Below are positions 24,890 through 33,525 of a DNA stretch of 64,000 bases, in pieces. The notes beneath the pieces were generated by a model that was not told where the DNA came from, did no database searches, and worked only from the letters and a program-made list of their open reading frames with translations. Within the stretch, counting starts at the first letter, position 1. Each line of letters begins with the position of its first letter. The stretch is from contig NZ_QXGS01000004.1 in NCBI RefSeq assembly GCF_003604215.1, positions 1 to 64,000 of the forward strand, in the 5' to 3' direction. The stretch comes from Teichococcus vastitatis. Its GTDB lineage: Bacteria > Pseudomonadota > Alphaproteobacteria > Acetobacterales > Acetobacteraceae. The translations under genes were made by a program, and so were the position numbers.

Positions 24890-25069
24890 CTAGACCAGCA
24901 TCCGGCAGCGATACACATCCCAGGAGCCGGCTTTGGCGGCCGGCCGCACCCCGATGCCGAACCGGTGCAGGCGGTATCGACCCACCGCGCGTTGCTGCAA
25001 CCCTGCGCGAGGGCCGTTCGGGCATTGAGCGGCGGTCGTGTCGGGGTGGATCGGGCTGAGGATTCTCAA
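24890..25069 (-). CDS. Candidate 59-aa protein coupled to the GST gene
   Basis: A TTG at 25069 overlaps the GST stop (TTGA) and opens 59 codons ending at TAG 24890-24892. About 80% of third positions are G or C, more than expected by chance here but a little less than in neighbouring genes. The C-terminal half reads RYRLHRFGIGVRP and then GSWDVYRCRMLV. No family is recognised. It could be a small coupled gene or a decayed tail of a longer one. Confidence 0.28.
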   Translation of the reverse strand: MRILSPIHPDTTAAQCPNGPRAGLQQRAVGRYRLHRFGIGVRPAAKAGSWDVYRCRMLV

Positions 25070-25719
25070 TCCACCTCCAGTTCCTCAATGGCCTCGGGCT
25101 CCAGCACCGCATCGGCCATCCACTCCACCATCGGCTCCCACCCCAGGATGTGGTCCCGATAAGCGGCGGGAAGCGGCTCCAGTTCCACGTCATAGGTCAG
25201 GAAGCGGCTCGCCACCGGCGCGTACATGGCATCCGCAATGGTCGGCCGGCCGCCGAACAGCCAGGGGCCGCCATGCGCCTCCAGGCAGCCGCGCCAGATT
25301 TCCTGAATCAGCGCGATATCGGCGCGGGTCCCGGACCAGGGCTGATAGCGCGGGCGCCTCGCCCGCATGTTCAGCGGCAGGGAGGAGCGCAGCGCCGCGA
25401 AGCCGGAATGCATCTCGCCCGAGATGGAACGGGCATGCGCGCGCTCCCGGCAAGGTTCCGGCCACATCTTCGCGTCAGGATGGAGTTCATTGAGGTATTC
25501 CGCGATCGCCAGCGTGTCCCACACGGTGACCGCCCCGTGCAGCAGGCTGGGCAGGCGGATGGTGGAGCTGCGCAGCGTCAGCTCGGCCCGCGCCTGCGGA
25601 TCGTCCGCGGCGGCGGCGAAGACGCTGAAGGAGAGGCCGGACAGGCGGCACAACAGGTACCCGCGCAACGACCAGGAGGAATAATTGCGGCTGCTGATCA
25701 GGAGCTTGGCCTCGGCCAT
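25066..25719 (-). CDS. Glutathione S-transferase family protein
   Basis: The 217-aa protein has an N-terminal thioredoxin-like domain (LLISSRNYSSWSLRGYLL, with the likely catalytic Ser in SSWS). The cis-proline region is IRLPSLLHG, followed by VWDTLAIAEYL for glutathione binding. An all-helical C-terminal domain with WLFGGRPTIADAMYAPV completes it. It resembles the bacterial GST group annotated as YfcF/zeta-like, with no known substrate. The gene stands alone except for a possible 59-aa follower coupled through TTGA. Confidence 0.88.
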   Translation of the reverse strand: MAEAKLLISSRNYSSWSLRGYLLCRLSGLSFSVFAAAADDPQARAELTLRSSTIRLPSLLHGAVTVWDTLAIAEYLNELHPDAKMWPEPCRERAHARSISGEMHSGFAALRSSLPLNMRARRPRYQPWSGTRADIALIQEIWRGCLEAHGGPWLFGGRPTIADAMYAPVASRFLTYDVELEPLPAAYRDHILGWEPMVEWMADAVLEPEAIEELEVD

Positions 25720-25948
25720 GCGGCATCCCCTCGTTCCGTCGCGGAAGCGTCACCATATCGAGGCTCCAGCCTTGACGAAATGCTTACTGGCGCACCACCA
25801 CCCTGCAGCGGCCAGAAAGGAAGAAGATCGTGACCCGGATCAAAGGCCGTAACTGGATGGCAGCTGCCTGCGTTATGGTTCCGGCAAAGCCTTGTTTGAG
25901 GTGTCTTGCCGCGATGAGTAATCTGCGACGCGGGAGCGTTACTGCCGG

Positions 25949-27169
25949 ATGATGTATCAACTCTACCAGGCCCAGCAGGATCTGCTGAACCCGTTCCGGC
26001 TGTTTGCCAAGGGCACTGGCGCGGTGCTGCGCCAGTTCGACAATGGGCGCCCGGAAACCTTTCCGTTGCGGCAGTTCACGGCGGCGCTGGAACTCCTCGG
26101 CAGCAGCGGCATCACCCATGCCCGCCCGCCCTTCGGCTTCACCACGGTGCAGATCGGCAACCAGGAGGTAAAGGTCGAGGAGGAGCCGGTGTTCTCCACC
26201 CCCTTCGGCACCCTGCTGCATTTCCGCAAGGACGTGCCGGTGGCGCAGCCGAAGGTGCTTGTGGTGGCGCCGATGTCCGGCCACTTCGCCACCCTGCTGC
26301 GCGGCACGGTGCAGGTTCTGCTGCCGGAGAACGACGTCTACATCACCGACTGGACCAATGCGCGGGACGTTCCCGTCTCCGCCGGGCGGTTCGGCATGGA
26401 CGAGTTCATCGACCATGTGATCCGCTTCCAGGAGGAGATCGGCCCCGGCGCCCATGTGCTGGCGGTGTGCCAGCCCGCCGTGCCGGTGCTGGCCGCCGTG
26501 GCCCGGATGTCGGAGCAGAAGAACCCCGCCACGCCGCGCTCCATGGTGCTGATGGCCGGCCCGATCGACACGCGGCAGAGCCCCACCAAGGTCAATGAGC
26601 TGGCGCGCTCCCATCCCATCGCCTGGTTCCGGGACAACCTCGTGGACACCGTGCCGTGGCGGCTGAAGGGCGGCGGGCGCAAGGTCTACCCGGGCGCGGT
26701 GCAGATCTCCGCCTTCATCTCCATGAACATGAAGCGCCACATGGACGCGCATGTGGAACAGTTCCGCAACCTGGTGGGGGGTGATTCCGAACTGGCGGAT
26801 GCCCATCGCCGCTTCTACGACGAATACCTGGCGGTGATGGACCTTCCGGCCGAGTTCTACCTGGAAACCGTGAAATCCGTGTTTCAGGACCACGACCTGG
26901 CCCTCGGCCGCATGACCCACCACGGCCGGCCGGTGCGCCCGGAAGCGATCCGCCGCACCTTTCTGCTCACCGTGGAAGGCGAGCGGGACGATATCTGCGG
27001 CATCGGCCAGACATCCGCGGCGCTGGACCTGTGCTCGGCCCTGCCCGCACATATGAAGCGGCACCACCTGCAGACCGGCGCCGGCCATTACGGCGTGTTC
27101 AGCGGGCGGCGCTGGGCCAAGGAGGTTTATCCGCTGGTGCGCGGCTTGTTCGAGGAAGCCGCCGGCTGA
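25949..27169 (+). CDS. phaZ: Intracellular polyhydroxybutyrate depolymerase
   Basis: The 406-aa protein matches the PhaZ intracellular depolymerase family in length and sequence. It has the N-terminal MMYQLYQAQQDL, the GRFGMDEFIDH segment, and the catalytic cysteine in LAVCQPAVP, which replaces the usual lipase-box serine. A C-terminal GAGHYGVFSGRRW supplies the His. It would degrade native polyhydroxybutyrate granules to hydroxybutyrate units in the cytoplasm. Two ATGs (25949 and 25952) are possible starts. No polymerase or phasin gene is nearby. A dienelactone-hydrolase gene follows after 75 bases. Confidence 0.9.
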   Translation: MMYQLYQAQQDLLNPFRLFAKGTGAVLRQFDNGRPETFPLRQFTAALELLGSSGITHARPPFGFTTVQIGNQEVKVEEEPVFSTPFGTLLHFRKDVPVAQPKVLVVAPMSGHFATLLRGTVQVLLPENDVYITDWTNARDVPVSAGRFGMDEFIDHVIRFQEEIGPGAHVLAVCQPAVPVLAAVARMSEQKNPATPRSMVLMAGPIDTRQSPTKVNELARSHPIAWFRDNLVDTVPWRLKGGGRKVYPGAVQISAFISMNMKRHMDAHVEQFRNLVGGDSELADAHRRFYDEYLAVMDLPAEFYLETVKSVFQDHDLALGRMTHHGRPVRPEAIRRTFLLTVEGERDDICGIGQTSAALDLCSALPAHMKRHHLQTGAGHYGVFSGRRWAKEVYPLVRGLFEEAAG

Positions 27170-27244
27170 AGGGCGGGCGGCACGGCTTATCCGGCGCGCC
27201 GCCTGCGTCTATCCTGCGCCTCCCACCGTCACAGGAGACGCGCC

Positions 27245-27943
27245 ATGCCCGAAATCACCCTCCAGGCCAGCGACAACAGCGGCAGCTTCGGCGCTTACCT
27301 GGCGATGCCGAAACAGGTTCCCGCCGGCGCCGTGGTGATGATCCAAGAAATCTTCGGGGTGAACCATGCGATGCGGTCGCTGTGCGACTGGGTGGCCGAT
27401 ATGGGCTTCATCGCCATCTGCCCGGACCTCTTCTGGCGCATCGAGCCGGGCATCGACATCACCGATGGCAGCAAGGAGGAATGGGACCGCGCTTTCGCCT
27501 TGATGAACCAGTTCGACCAAGCCAAGGGCATCGAGGATCTGAAGGCGACCCTCGCCGCGGCGCGGGTGCTGCCCGGATGCAATGGCCGCGCCGGCACCAT
27601 GGGTTTCTGCCTCGGCGGACGGCTGGCCTTCATGATGGCCACCGAATCGGATTCCGACTGCAACATCTCCTATTACGGCGTGGGCATCGAGGGGCTGCTG
27701 GACGGCAAGGACCGCATCCACAAGCCGCTGCTGCTGCACGTGGCCGAACAGGACCGCTTCGTGTCTGAGGAAGCCCGCAAAGCGATGCAGGCGGCGCTCG
27801 GCGGCATGGGCGGCGTGGCGCTGCACGTTTACCCCGGCGTTGATCATGCCTTCGCCCGCATGGGCGGACATTCCTGGGATGGCCGCGCCGCGACCATCGC
27901 CAATGGCCGCAGCGCGGAATTGCTGGCCACGACCCTGGGTTGA
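27245..27943 (+). CDS. Dienelactone hydrolase family protein
   Basis: The 232-aa alpha/beta hydrolase has the complete Cys-Asp-His triad of dienelactone hydrolases: Cys122 in MGFCLGG, Asp170 in AEQDRF and His201 in GVDHAF. The conserved Glu36 of QEIFG is also present. The start follows CAGGAGACGCGCC. The true substrate may differ from dienelactone, because many such proteins act on other small esters or lactones and no chlorocatechol genes are near. It shares orientation with phaZ and may be cotranscribed. Confidence 0.88.
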   Translation: MPEITLQASDNSGSFGAYLAMPKQVPAGAVVMIQEIFGVNHAMRSLCDWVADMGFIAICPDLFWRIEPGIDITDGSKEEWDRAFALMNQFDQAKGIEDLKATLAAARVLPGCNGRAGTMGFCLGGRLAFMMATESDSDCNISYYGVGIEGLLDGKDRIHKPLLLHVAEQDRFVSEEARKAMQAALGGMGGVALHVYPGVDHAFARMGGHSWDGRAATIANGRSAELLATTLG

Positions 27944-28153
27944 TCCCCGGCGGCAGCGATACCGTTTCAAAGCCGGTGCCGCTGCCTTAATATCGGTCCG
28001 CATGGCCCGCCCCGACGCCCAGCAAGGACCCCGTCGCTGAGCCCGCCGCCCATCCTGCCGGAGGCGGCGGCGCGCCGTGCCGCCCAGCATCCCGCCGCCC
28101 AGCATCCCGCCGCGCTGCCGGACACCGCGCCGGATGCGGCCTCCGACGAGCTG

Positions 28154-31030
28154 GTGCAGATGGCAGCCGGGATCTTCGATGCGTCCGCGGCTGTCATCTG
28201 GCTGGTCGATGGTGACCGGCACTGGGTTGGGGCGGAAACAGGCCTCGGCCGGCGCGATCTGCCGCGGGACACCGCCTTCTGCCTCCACGGCCTCGCCGGA
28301 ACCGAGGCGCTGGTGGTGCCGGACGCCGCCGCGGATCGTCGCTTCGCCGGCGACACGCTGGTCGCCGCCCCTCCCGCCATCCGCTTCTTCGCCGGCCAGC
28401 CCCTCCTGGTGGAGGGGCGGTCGGTCGGCCTGCTCTGCATCATGGACCCCGCGCCGCGTCCCTCCGGACTGGACGCCAGGCAGCGCATCATGCTGCGGGC
28501 CTTGGCCGGCCAGGCCGCCAGCCAGATCGCGCTGCGGCGCATCGCCGCGGAGCGGGACGCCGTGGAAGCGCTGCGCCGCCAGACGCTGGATGGCGTAGTG
28601 GATTACGCCATCATCACCATCGACATGGCGGGCCTGGTCACCGGCTGGAACGCCGGGGCCTGCAACGTGCTGGGCTGGACCGAGGCGGAGATGCTCGGCC
28701 AGGATGTGAGCCGCATCTTCACAGCCGAGGACCTGTCCAGCGGCTCGCCGCTGCGGGAACGCGCACGCGCCATCGCGCAGGGGCGCAACTCCGTCAACCG
28801 CTGGTATCTGCGCCGGGATGGCGGCCGCTTCTGGGGCCGGGGTGAGATGTCGCCGCTGTGCGACGCGGCCGGCGGGCTGACCGGCTTCGTCAAGGTGATG
28901 CGCGACCGCACCGGGGAGCACCTGGCGCAGCGCGAGCTGGAGGCGGCAAATGAGCGCTACCGGCTGGTCGCGCGCGCCACGGATGATGCGATCTGGGACT
29001 GGGACCTCGAAGCCGGCCGCGTGCTCTGGAACGACGCGCTGCGCAAAGCCTATGGCCACGAGCTGCAGGACCGCGAGAGCGCGGGCGCCTGGTGGCTGAC
29101 GCAGATCCATCCTGCCGACCGCCCGCGGGTGCAGCACAGCATCCATGCAGCGATCGACGGCGATGGCAGCCAATGGGCGGAGGAATACCGGTTTCGCCGT
29201 GCCGATGGCAGTTACGCCGACGTGTATGACCGCGGCTTCGTGATCCGCGACGAAGGGGGGCGGGCCGTTCGCATGATCGGCGCCATGCTCGACCTGACGC
29301 GGCGGCGCCAGGCGGAGCAGGCGCTGCGCGACAGCGAGGAGCGGCTGGGCATGGCCACCGCCGCGGCCGGGCTCGGGACCTTCGATTACCAGGTCGACAC
29401 CGACACGCTGGTCTGGGATGACCGCTGCCGCGCCCTGTTCGGCCTGCCGCCCGGGGTGCCGGTCACCTATCAGGACAGCTTCCTGGCGGGGCTGCACCCG
29501 GAGGACCGCGCGCAGGCCGATGCCGCGGTGCGGCTCGCCCTGGATCCCGCCGGGCCCGGCACCTTTGCCGCCGAATACCGCACGGTCGGGCTATGCGACG
29601 GGGTGGTCCGCTGGCTGTCCGCCGCAGGGCGCTGCTTTTTCCGCGATGGCCGGCCGGTACGGCTGATCGGCACGGCGCATGACATCAGCGCACGCCGCCA
29701 GGCGGAGGCGGAGCTGCGCGAGCTGAACGAAACGCTGGAACACCGGATCGAGGAGCGTACCCGCAGCCTGCGCGAGGCCGAGGAAGCGTTGCAGCAGGCG
29801 CAGAAGATGGAGGCGATCGGCCAGCTCACAGGCGGCATCGCTCATGATTTCAACAATCTGCTGACGGGCATCAGCGGCAGCCTGGAGATCCTGGCGATGC
29901 GCGTCGCCGCCGGCCGCCAGGACGGGCTGGACCGCTACATCGCCACGGCGCAGGACGCGGCGGCCCGCGCGGCCTCGCTGACCCACCGGTTGCTGGCCTT
30001 CGCCCGGCGGCAGACGCTGGATCCGCGGCCGGTGGAGGTCAACGCGCTGGTGGCCGGCATGGCCGAGATGATCGGCCGCAGCGTCGGGCCGGACATCCGC
30101 CTTGAGGTCGCCGGGCCGGCCACCCTGCCCCTGGTGCTGTGCGATCCGCACCAGCTGGAGAACGCGCTGCTGAACCTGTGCATCAACGCGCGCGACGCGA
30201 TGCCCGATGGCGGCACGCTGCGCATCAGCACCGCCGCCACGTGCCTGAAGGAGGATGGGGCGGCGGCACTCGGGCTGGCCCCCGGCGGCTATGTGCGCCT
30301 GAGTGTCGCGGATACCGGCAAGGGAATGCCGCCTGAGGTGACGGCCCGCGCCTTTGATCCGTTCTTCACCACCAAGCCGCTAGGGCGCGGCACCGGGCTC
30401 GGCCTGTCCATGGTGTACGGATTCGCGCGGCAGAGCGGCGGACAGGCGCACATCGCAAGCCGGCCCGGCCTCGGCACCACGGTGCAGTTGCATCTGCCGG
30501 TGCATTCCGGCGCCGCGGAGGCCGGCCAGCAGGACGAGGCGCCGAAAGCCGCTGCCATCGCGGCCGGCGGCGAAGTGGTGCTGGTGGTGGAGGATGAGGC
30601 CAGCATCCGCCTGCTGCTGTTCGAGGCGCTGACGCAGCAGGGCTACACCGTGCTGGACGCGGAGGATGCGGCCTCCGGGCTGGCGCTGCTCGACACGGCG
30701 CAGCGGCTGGACCTGATGGTCACGGATATCGGCCTGCCCGGCGGCACCAATGGCCGCCAGCTGGCCGACGCGGCACGGCTACGCCGGCCGGGGCTGCCGG
30801 TGCTGTTCATCACCGGCTATGCCGAGACCGCGGTGATCGGCCAGACCCAACTGGAAGCCGGGCTGCAGGTGATGACCAAGCCCTTCTCGGTCGGCGCGCT
30901 GTGCAAGCGCGTGGCGGAGATGCTGGCCGCCGGCGCCGCCGAAATGCCGCAGGACGCAGCGGGCTCGGGCAGGTCCCGCTGGCCTGGCCCAGGTCAGGAT
31001 CCCCGGCCAGCGGACGGGGATCGGCTCTAG
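28154..31030 (+). CDS. GAF-PAS-PAS-PAS hybrid sensor histidine kinase
   Basis: The 958-aa protein has, in order, a GAF domain (about 5-140), three PAS domains (about 150-260, 270-395 and 400-515), and a coiled linker. A HisKA domain follows, with the phospho-accepting His in GGIAHDFNNLL. A HATPase domain (ALLNLCINARDAMPDGG, the GKGMPPEV G box and TGLGLSMVYGF) and a C-terminal receiver with VTDIGLPGG, whose Asp accepts phosphate, complete it. No membrane segment is present, so it senses in the cytoplasm. GTG 28154 is the first usual start; the frame is open back to 27944 with no ATG, GTG or TTG. Its stop shares CTAG with the convergent dehydrogenase stop. Confidence 0.88.
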   Translation: MQMAAGIFDASAAVIWLVDGDRHWVGAETGLGRRDLPRDTAFCLHGLAGTEALVVPDAAADRRFAGDTLVAAPPAIRFFAGQPLLVEGRSVGLLCIMDPAPRPSGLDARQRIMLRALAGQAASQIALRRIAAERDAVEALRRQTLDGVVDYAIITIDMAGLVTGWNAGACNVLGWTEAEMLGQDVSRIFTAEDLSSGSPLRERARAIAQGRNSVNRWYLRRDGGRFWGRGEMSPLCDAAGGLTGFVKVMRDRTGEHLAQRELEAANERYRLVARATDDAIWDWDLEAGRVLWNDALRKAYGHELQDRESAGAWWLTQIHPADRPRVQHSIHAAIDGDGSQWAEEYRFRRADGSYADVYDRGFVIRDEGGRAVRMIGAMLDLTRRRQAEQALRDSEERLGMATAAAGLGTFDYQVDTDTLVWDDRCRALFGLPPGVPVTYQDSFLAGLHPEDRAQADAAVRLALDPAGPGTFAAEYRTVGLCDGVVRWLSAAGRCFFRDGRPVRLIGTAHDISARRQAEAELRELNETLEHRIEERTRSLREAEEALQQAQKMEAIGQLTGGIAHDFNNLLTGISGSLEILAMRVAAGRQDGLDRYIATAQDAAARAASLTHRLLAFARRQTLDPRPVEVNALVAGMAEMIGRSVGPDIRLEVAGPATLPLVLCDPHQLENALLNLCINARDAMPDGGTLRISTAATCLKEDGAAALGLAPGGYVRLSVADTGKGMPPEVTARAFDPFFTTKPLGRGTGLGLSMVYGFARQSGGQAHIASRPGLGTTVQLHLPVHSGAAEAGQQDEAPKAAAIAAGGEVVLVVEDEASIRLLLFEALTQQGYTVLDAEDAASGLALLDTAQRLDLMVTDIGLPGGTNGRQLADAARLRRPGLPVLFITGYAETAVIGQTQLEAGLQVMTKPFSVGALCKRVAEMLAAGAAEMPQDAAGSGRSRWPGPGQDPRPADGDRL

Positions 31031-32178
31031 CTGCCCCAGACCTCCCGGTACAGCACCTGGATCGCCTCAGCGTCGGGCACCCGCGGATTGTTGGCGGGTG
31101 AGCCCGAGGCGATGGCCTGCTGTGCCATCAGTGGCAGCAGCGTGTTCCACCGCGCCGGGTCGATGCCCCAGGCGCGCGGTCCCGGCACGGCGAGATCGCT
31201 GTTCAGCGCGCGCAGCTCGTCGAGCAGCGCCGCCACGGCGAAGCGGTCGTCCTGGCCATCCTGCGCCAAGCCCATGGCGCGCGCGCATTCGGCGTAGCGG
31301 CGCTCCGCGGCGGGGGCCGAATACGCCGTCACCGCCGGCAGCAGCATGGCGTTGGACAAGCCGTGCGGCACGTGGAAATGCGCGCCGATCGGCCGGCTCA
31401 TGCCGTGCACCAGCGCCACCGAGCTGTTGGAGAAAGCGATGCCCGCCTGCGTCGCGCCCAGCATCATGGCCTCCCGCGCCGCGCGATCCTGTCCATCGCG
31501 ATAGGCGCGGCGGAGATGGGCGGCGATCGCGCGCATGGCGCCCAGGGCGAAGCCGTCCGAGAACGGATTGGCACGGCGCGACACGTAAGCCTCGATCGCG
31601 TGGGTCAGCGCATCCACGCCGGTGTCGGCGGTCAGCCTCGGCGGCTTGCTCAGCGTCAGCTCGTAATCGACGATGGCCGCCACCGGCAGGAAGGACTGGC
31701 CGATGCACAGCATCTTCTCCTGCGTTTCGCTGTCGGTGACCACCGTGAAGCGCGTGGCCTCGGAGCCGGTGCCGGCGGTGGTGGGAATGCCGATCACCGG
31801 CAGCGCCGGGCCGCTGTTCTGTGCCGGCGCCTTGTGGTCACGCATTCGCCCACCCTGCCTCGCCAACACCGCCACCGCCTTGGCGGTGTCGATGGGGGAG
31901 CCGCCGCCGAGACCGATCAGGCTATCATAATCGCCCTCGAGCACGGCCCGCCGCGCGCGGTCCACGGCGTCGCTGTCGGGCTCGGGCACGGTGTCGGAGA
32001 ACACCGCCGCGCCGCCCAGCAAGCCCTGCAGCCGCTCCGCCAGGCCGATCGCGACCATGGTCGGATCGGTAATGATCAGCGGCCGCGACAGGCCCAGCTG
32101 CTCCAGCACGGAGGCGGTCTCGCCCAGCGCCCCGCCGCCGATGCGCAGGATACGTGGCAGCGCGATGGCTGCGATCAT
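31027..32178 (-). CDS. Iron-containing alcohol dehydrogenase
   Basis: The 383-aa group III alcohol dehydrogenase has GGGSPID (93-99 region) for NAD binding and PTTAGTGSE. The metal ligands lie in DALTHAIEAY and HGMSRPIGAHFHVPHG (Asp and three His). Such enzymes interconvert alcohols and aldehydes; some reduce lactaldehyde, succinate semialdehyde or maleylacetate. AAGGGGGAAA precedes the ATG. It lies 37 bases downstream of the nitrile hydratase alpha gene and probably shares its transcript, so an aldehyde or alcohol arising in the same catabolic route is a reasonable guess. Confidence 0.9.
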   Translation of the reverse strand: MIAAIALPRILRIGGGALGETASVLEQLGLSRPLIITDPTMVAIGLAERLQGLLGGAAVFSDTVPEPDSDAVDRARRAVLEGDYDSLIGLGGGSPIDTAKAVAVLARQGGRMRDHKAPAQNSGPALPVIGIPTTAGTGSEATRFTVVTDSETQEKMLCIGQSFLPVAAIVDYELTLSKPPRLTADTGVDALTHAIEAYVSRRANPFSDGFALGAMRAIAAHLRRAYRDGQDRAAREAMMLGATQAGIAFSNSSVALVHGMSRPIGAHFHVPHGLSNAMLLPAVTAYSAPAAERRYAECARAMGLAQDGQDDRFAVAALLDELRALNSDLAVPGPRAWGIDPARWNTLLPLMAQQAIASGSPANNPRVPDAEAIQVLYREVWGS

Positions 32179-32215
32179 GCTTGTTTCCCCCTTGTCATGT
32201 TAATGCGCCGCGCCG

Positions 32216-32797
32216 TCAGGCGGCCGGGATGGTGACGCCGATCAGGTCGGTGCCGCGCACCAGCGCCGCCAGCCGCCCGGCATCCCAGCCTTCCGTGGCG
32301 GCGGGGCGGCGCGGCAGCACCATCCAGCGGTAGTCGGCGGTGGAATCGACCACCCGCAGACGCGTGCCGGCAGGCAGCTCCGTGCCCCATTCCTGTTGCA
32401 GCAGACCACGCGGGTCGCGTACGGCCCGCGCGCGGAACGCGGCCGATTTGTACCAGTGCGGCGGATAGCCCAGCAGCGCGCGCGGATAACAGCTGCACAG
32501 GGTGCAGACGATCAGGTGATGCACCGCATCGTCGTTCTCGACCACGCCGAGCGGCGGCGCCCCGGTGAGGAAGATGCCCATCTCCTCGACGGCGGCGGTG
32601 CCGTCGGCCAGCAGTCGGGCGCGGAATTCCGCATCGGTCCAGGCCCTCGCCACCACCGCCGCGCCGCGCGCCGGGCTGGCCGCCTGCATGGTGGCGTCGC
32701 TCTGCTCCAGCGCAGCCCCGGTCACCACGCCCTTGCGGAGCAGCAGCGCCTGGAAGCCTTCCAGCAGCCGGTCGGTCGGCATTTCGGTGAGCTTCAT
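32216..32797 (-). CDS. Cobalt-type nitrile hydratase alpha (or SCNase gamma) subunit
   Basis: The 193-aa protein carries the metal-claw motif VCTLCSCYPR (97-106). Cys98, Cys101, Ser102 and Cys103 coordinate the metal, and the Thr after the first Cys marks the cobalt type instead of the iron type (CSLCSC). The rest is the normal alpha-subunit fold, slightly shorter than usual. GGAGG lies five bases before ATG 32797, which overlaps the stop of the beta-C gene. With the two half-beta genes upstream the order equals scnB-scnA-scnC of thiocyanate hydrolase and also of three-subunit nitrile hydratases. The product would hydrate a nitrile, cyanide-like compound or thiocyanate. Confidence 0.88.
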   Translation of the reverse strand: MKLTEMPTDRLLEGFQALLLRKGVVTGAALEQSDATMQAASPARGAAVVARAWTDAEFRARLLADGTAAVEEMGIFLTGAPPLGVVENDDAVHHLIVCTLCSCYPRALLGYPPHWYKSAAFRARAVRDPRGLLQQEWGTELPAGTRLRVVDSTADYRWMVLPRRPAATEGWDAGRLAALVRGTDLIGVTIPAA

Positions 32798-33078
32798 GCG
32801 GCCTCCAGCCAATGCTCGAAGATCTCCACCAGGAACTCGTCGCCGGGCTGGTTTTCCGGCCAGATCGCATCCTGCGGAAAGCGCACGTGGTAGAGTGGGA
32901 TGTGCGGCGCCGGGCGTGCGAAGGCGAGGTCCTCCGGATTGCGGAACCGGCCCAGCGGGCGCAGCACGATGCCTTCGCGGCCACGCAGGTAATGCGGCGT
33001 GCGGATGTGGGCCGGCCCTTCGGCCTCCGGCCAGGCATCGCGCACCCGCACGCGGTCGCCGGCGTCGAACCGGCTCAC
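32794..33078 (-). CDS. Nitrile hydratase beta subunit, C-terminal half
   Basis: The 94-aa protein is the SH3-like barrel of nitrile hydratase beta. FDAGDRVRVRD opens the barrel, PHYLRGREGIV and PLYHVRF follow, and EIFEHWLE is the last piece. In usual enzymes this is the C-terminal half of a 220-aa chain. Here it has its own GTG start (33078) that overlaps the stop of the beta-N gene (GTGA), so the split is encoded, not an accident of a stop codon. It corresponds to the alpha subunit of thiocyanate hydrolase. Confidence 0.88.
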   Translation of the reverse strand: MSRFDAGDRVRVRDAWPEAEGPAHIRTPHYLRGREGIVLRPLGRFRNPEDLAFARPAPHIPLYHVRFPQDAIWPENQPGDEFLVEIFEHWLEAA

Positions 33079-33386
33079 GCGGCCAGTTCCGACCGCAGCT
33101 CGGCCTCGGTGATGACGCCCTTCTCCAGCATCACCGTGACCATCGAGAACAGCCAGCGCTGGTAATAGGAGGAGCGGTCATAGACATCCGGCGGCAGCCC
33201 CTCGATGCCGCGCCGCATCTCGTCGGTGCTGAACAGGCCGGTGGCGCCCAGCACCTGGCGCAGCGCATCCACCCGCCGGTCGAACGCGGTCATCTCGCGG
33301 TGGCTCTTGTCCACCGGCTCGCAGGCGAAGCGGGACACGCCACCCATGTCGTGATGCGCGCGGGCCGGGGCTTCCTCGGGCAGCAT
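33075..33386 (-). CDS. Nitrile hydratase beta subunit, N-terminal half
   Basis: The 103-aa protein has the N-terminal helical domain of nitrile hydratase beta: HHDMGG near residues 11-16, then FDRRVDALRQVL and [30 protein letters not shown] precedes ATG 33386. It could be confused with a P14K-like activator, which shares this fold. As the first gene of the coupled trio, followed by the missing C-terminal half, it is better read as the structural subunit. No separate activator gene is visible. The 139-base gap upstream is shared with the divergent CoA-transferase operon. Confidence 0.84.
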   Translation of the reverse strand: MLPEEAPARAHHDMGGVSRFACEPVDKSHREMTAFDRRVDALRQVLGATGLFSTDEMRRGIEGLPPDVYDRSSYYQRWLFSMVTVMLEKGVITEAELRSELAA

Positions 33387-33525
33387 CGCGGTTCTCCCTG
33401 ATTGCTGTTGCCCGCCAGGGTCGGCCCGGTCGCGGTGCCGCGTCAACCGGTCAGACGCGGGGCGCCGCCCGGTTTGGCCTTCACCGGCCCTCGGCTTATG
33501 CTGCCGCCCGGAGGATCGGAAAACC

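Noticed and set aside
27209-29497. A 762-codon open frame on the - strand
   Set aside because: It lies opposite the dienelactone hydrolase and the sensor kinase, whose catalytic residues are intact. Its product is His/Gln/Arg-rich noise.
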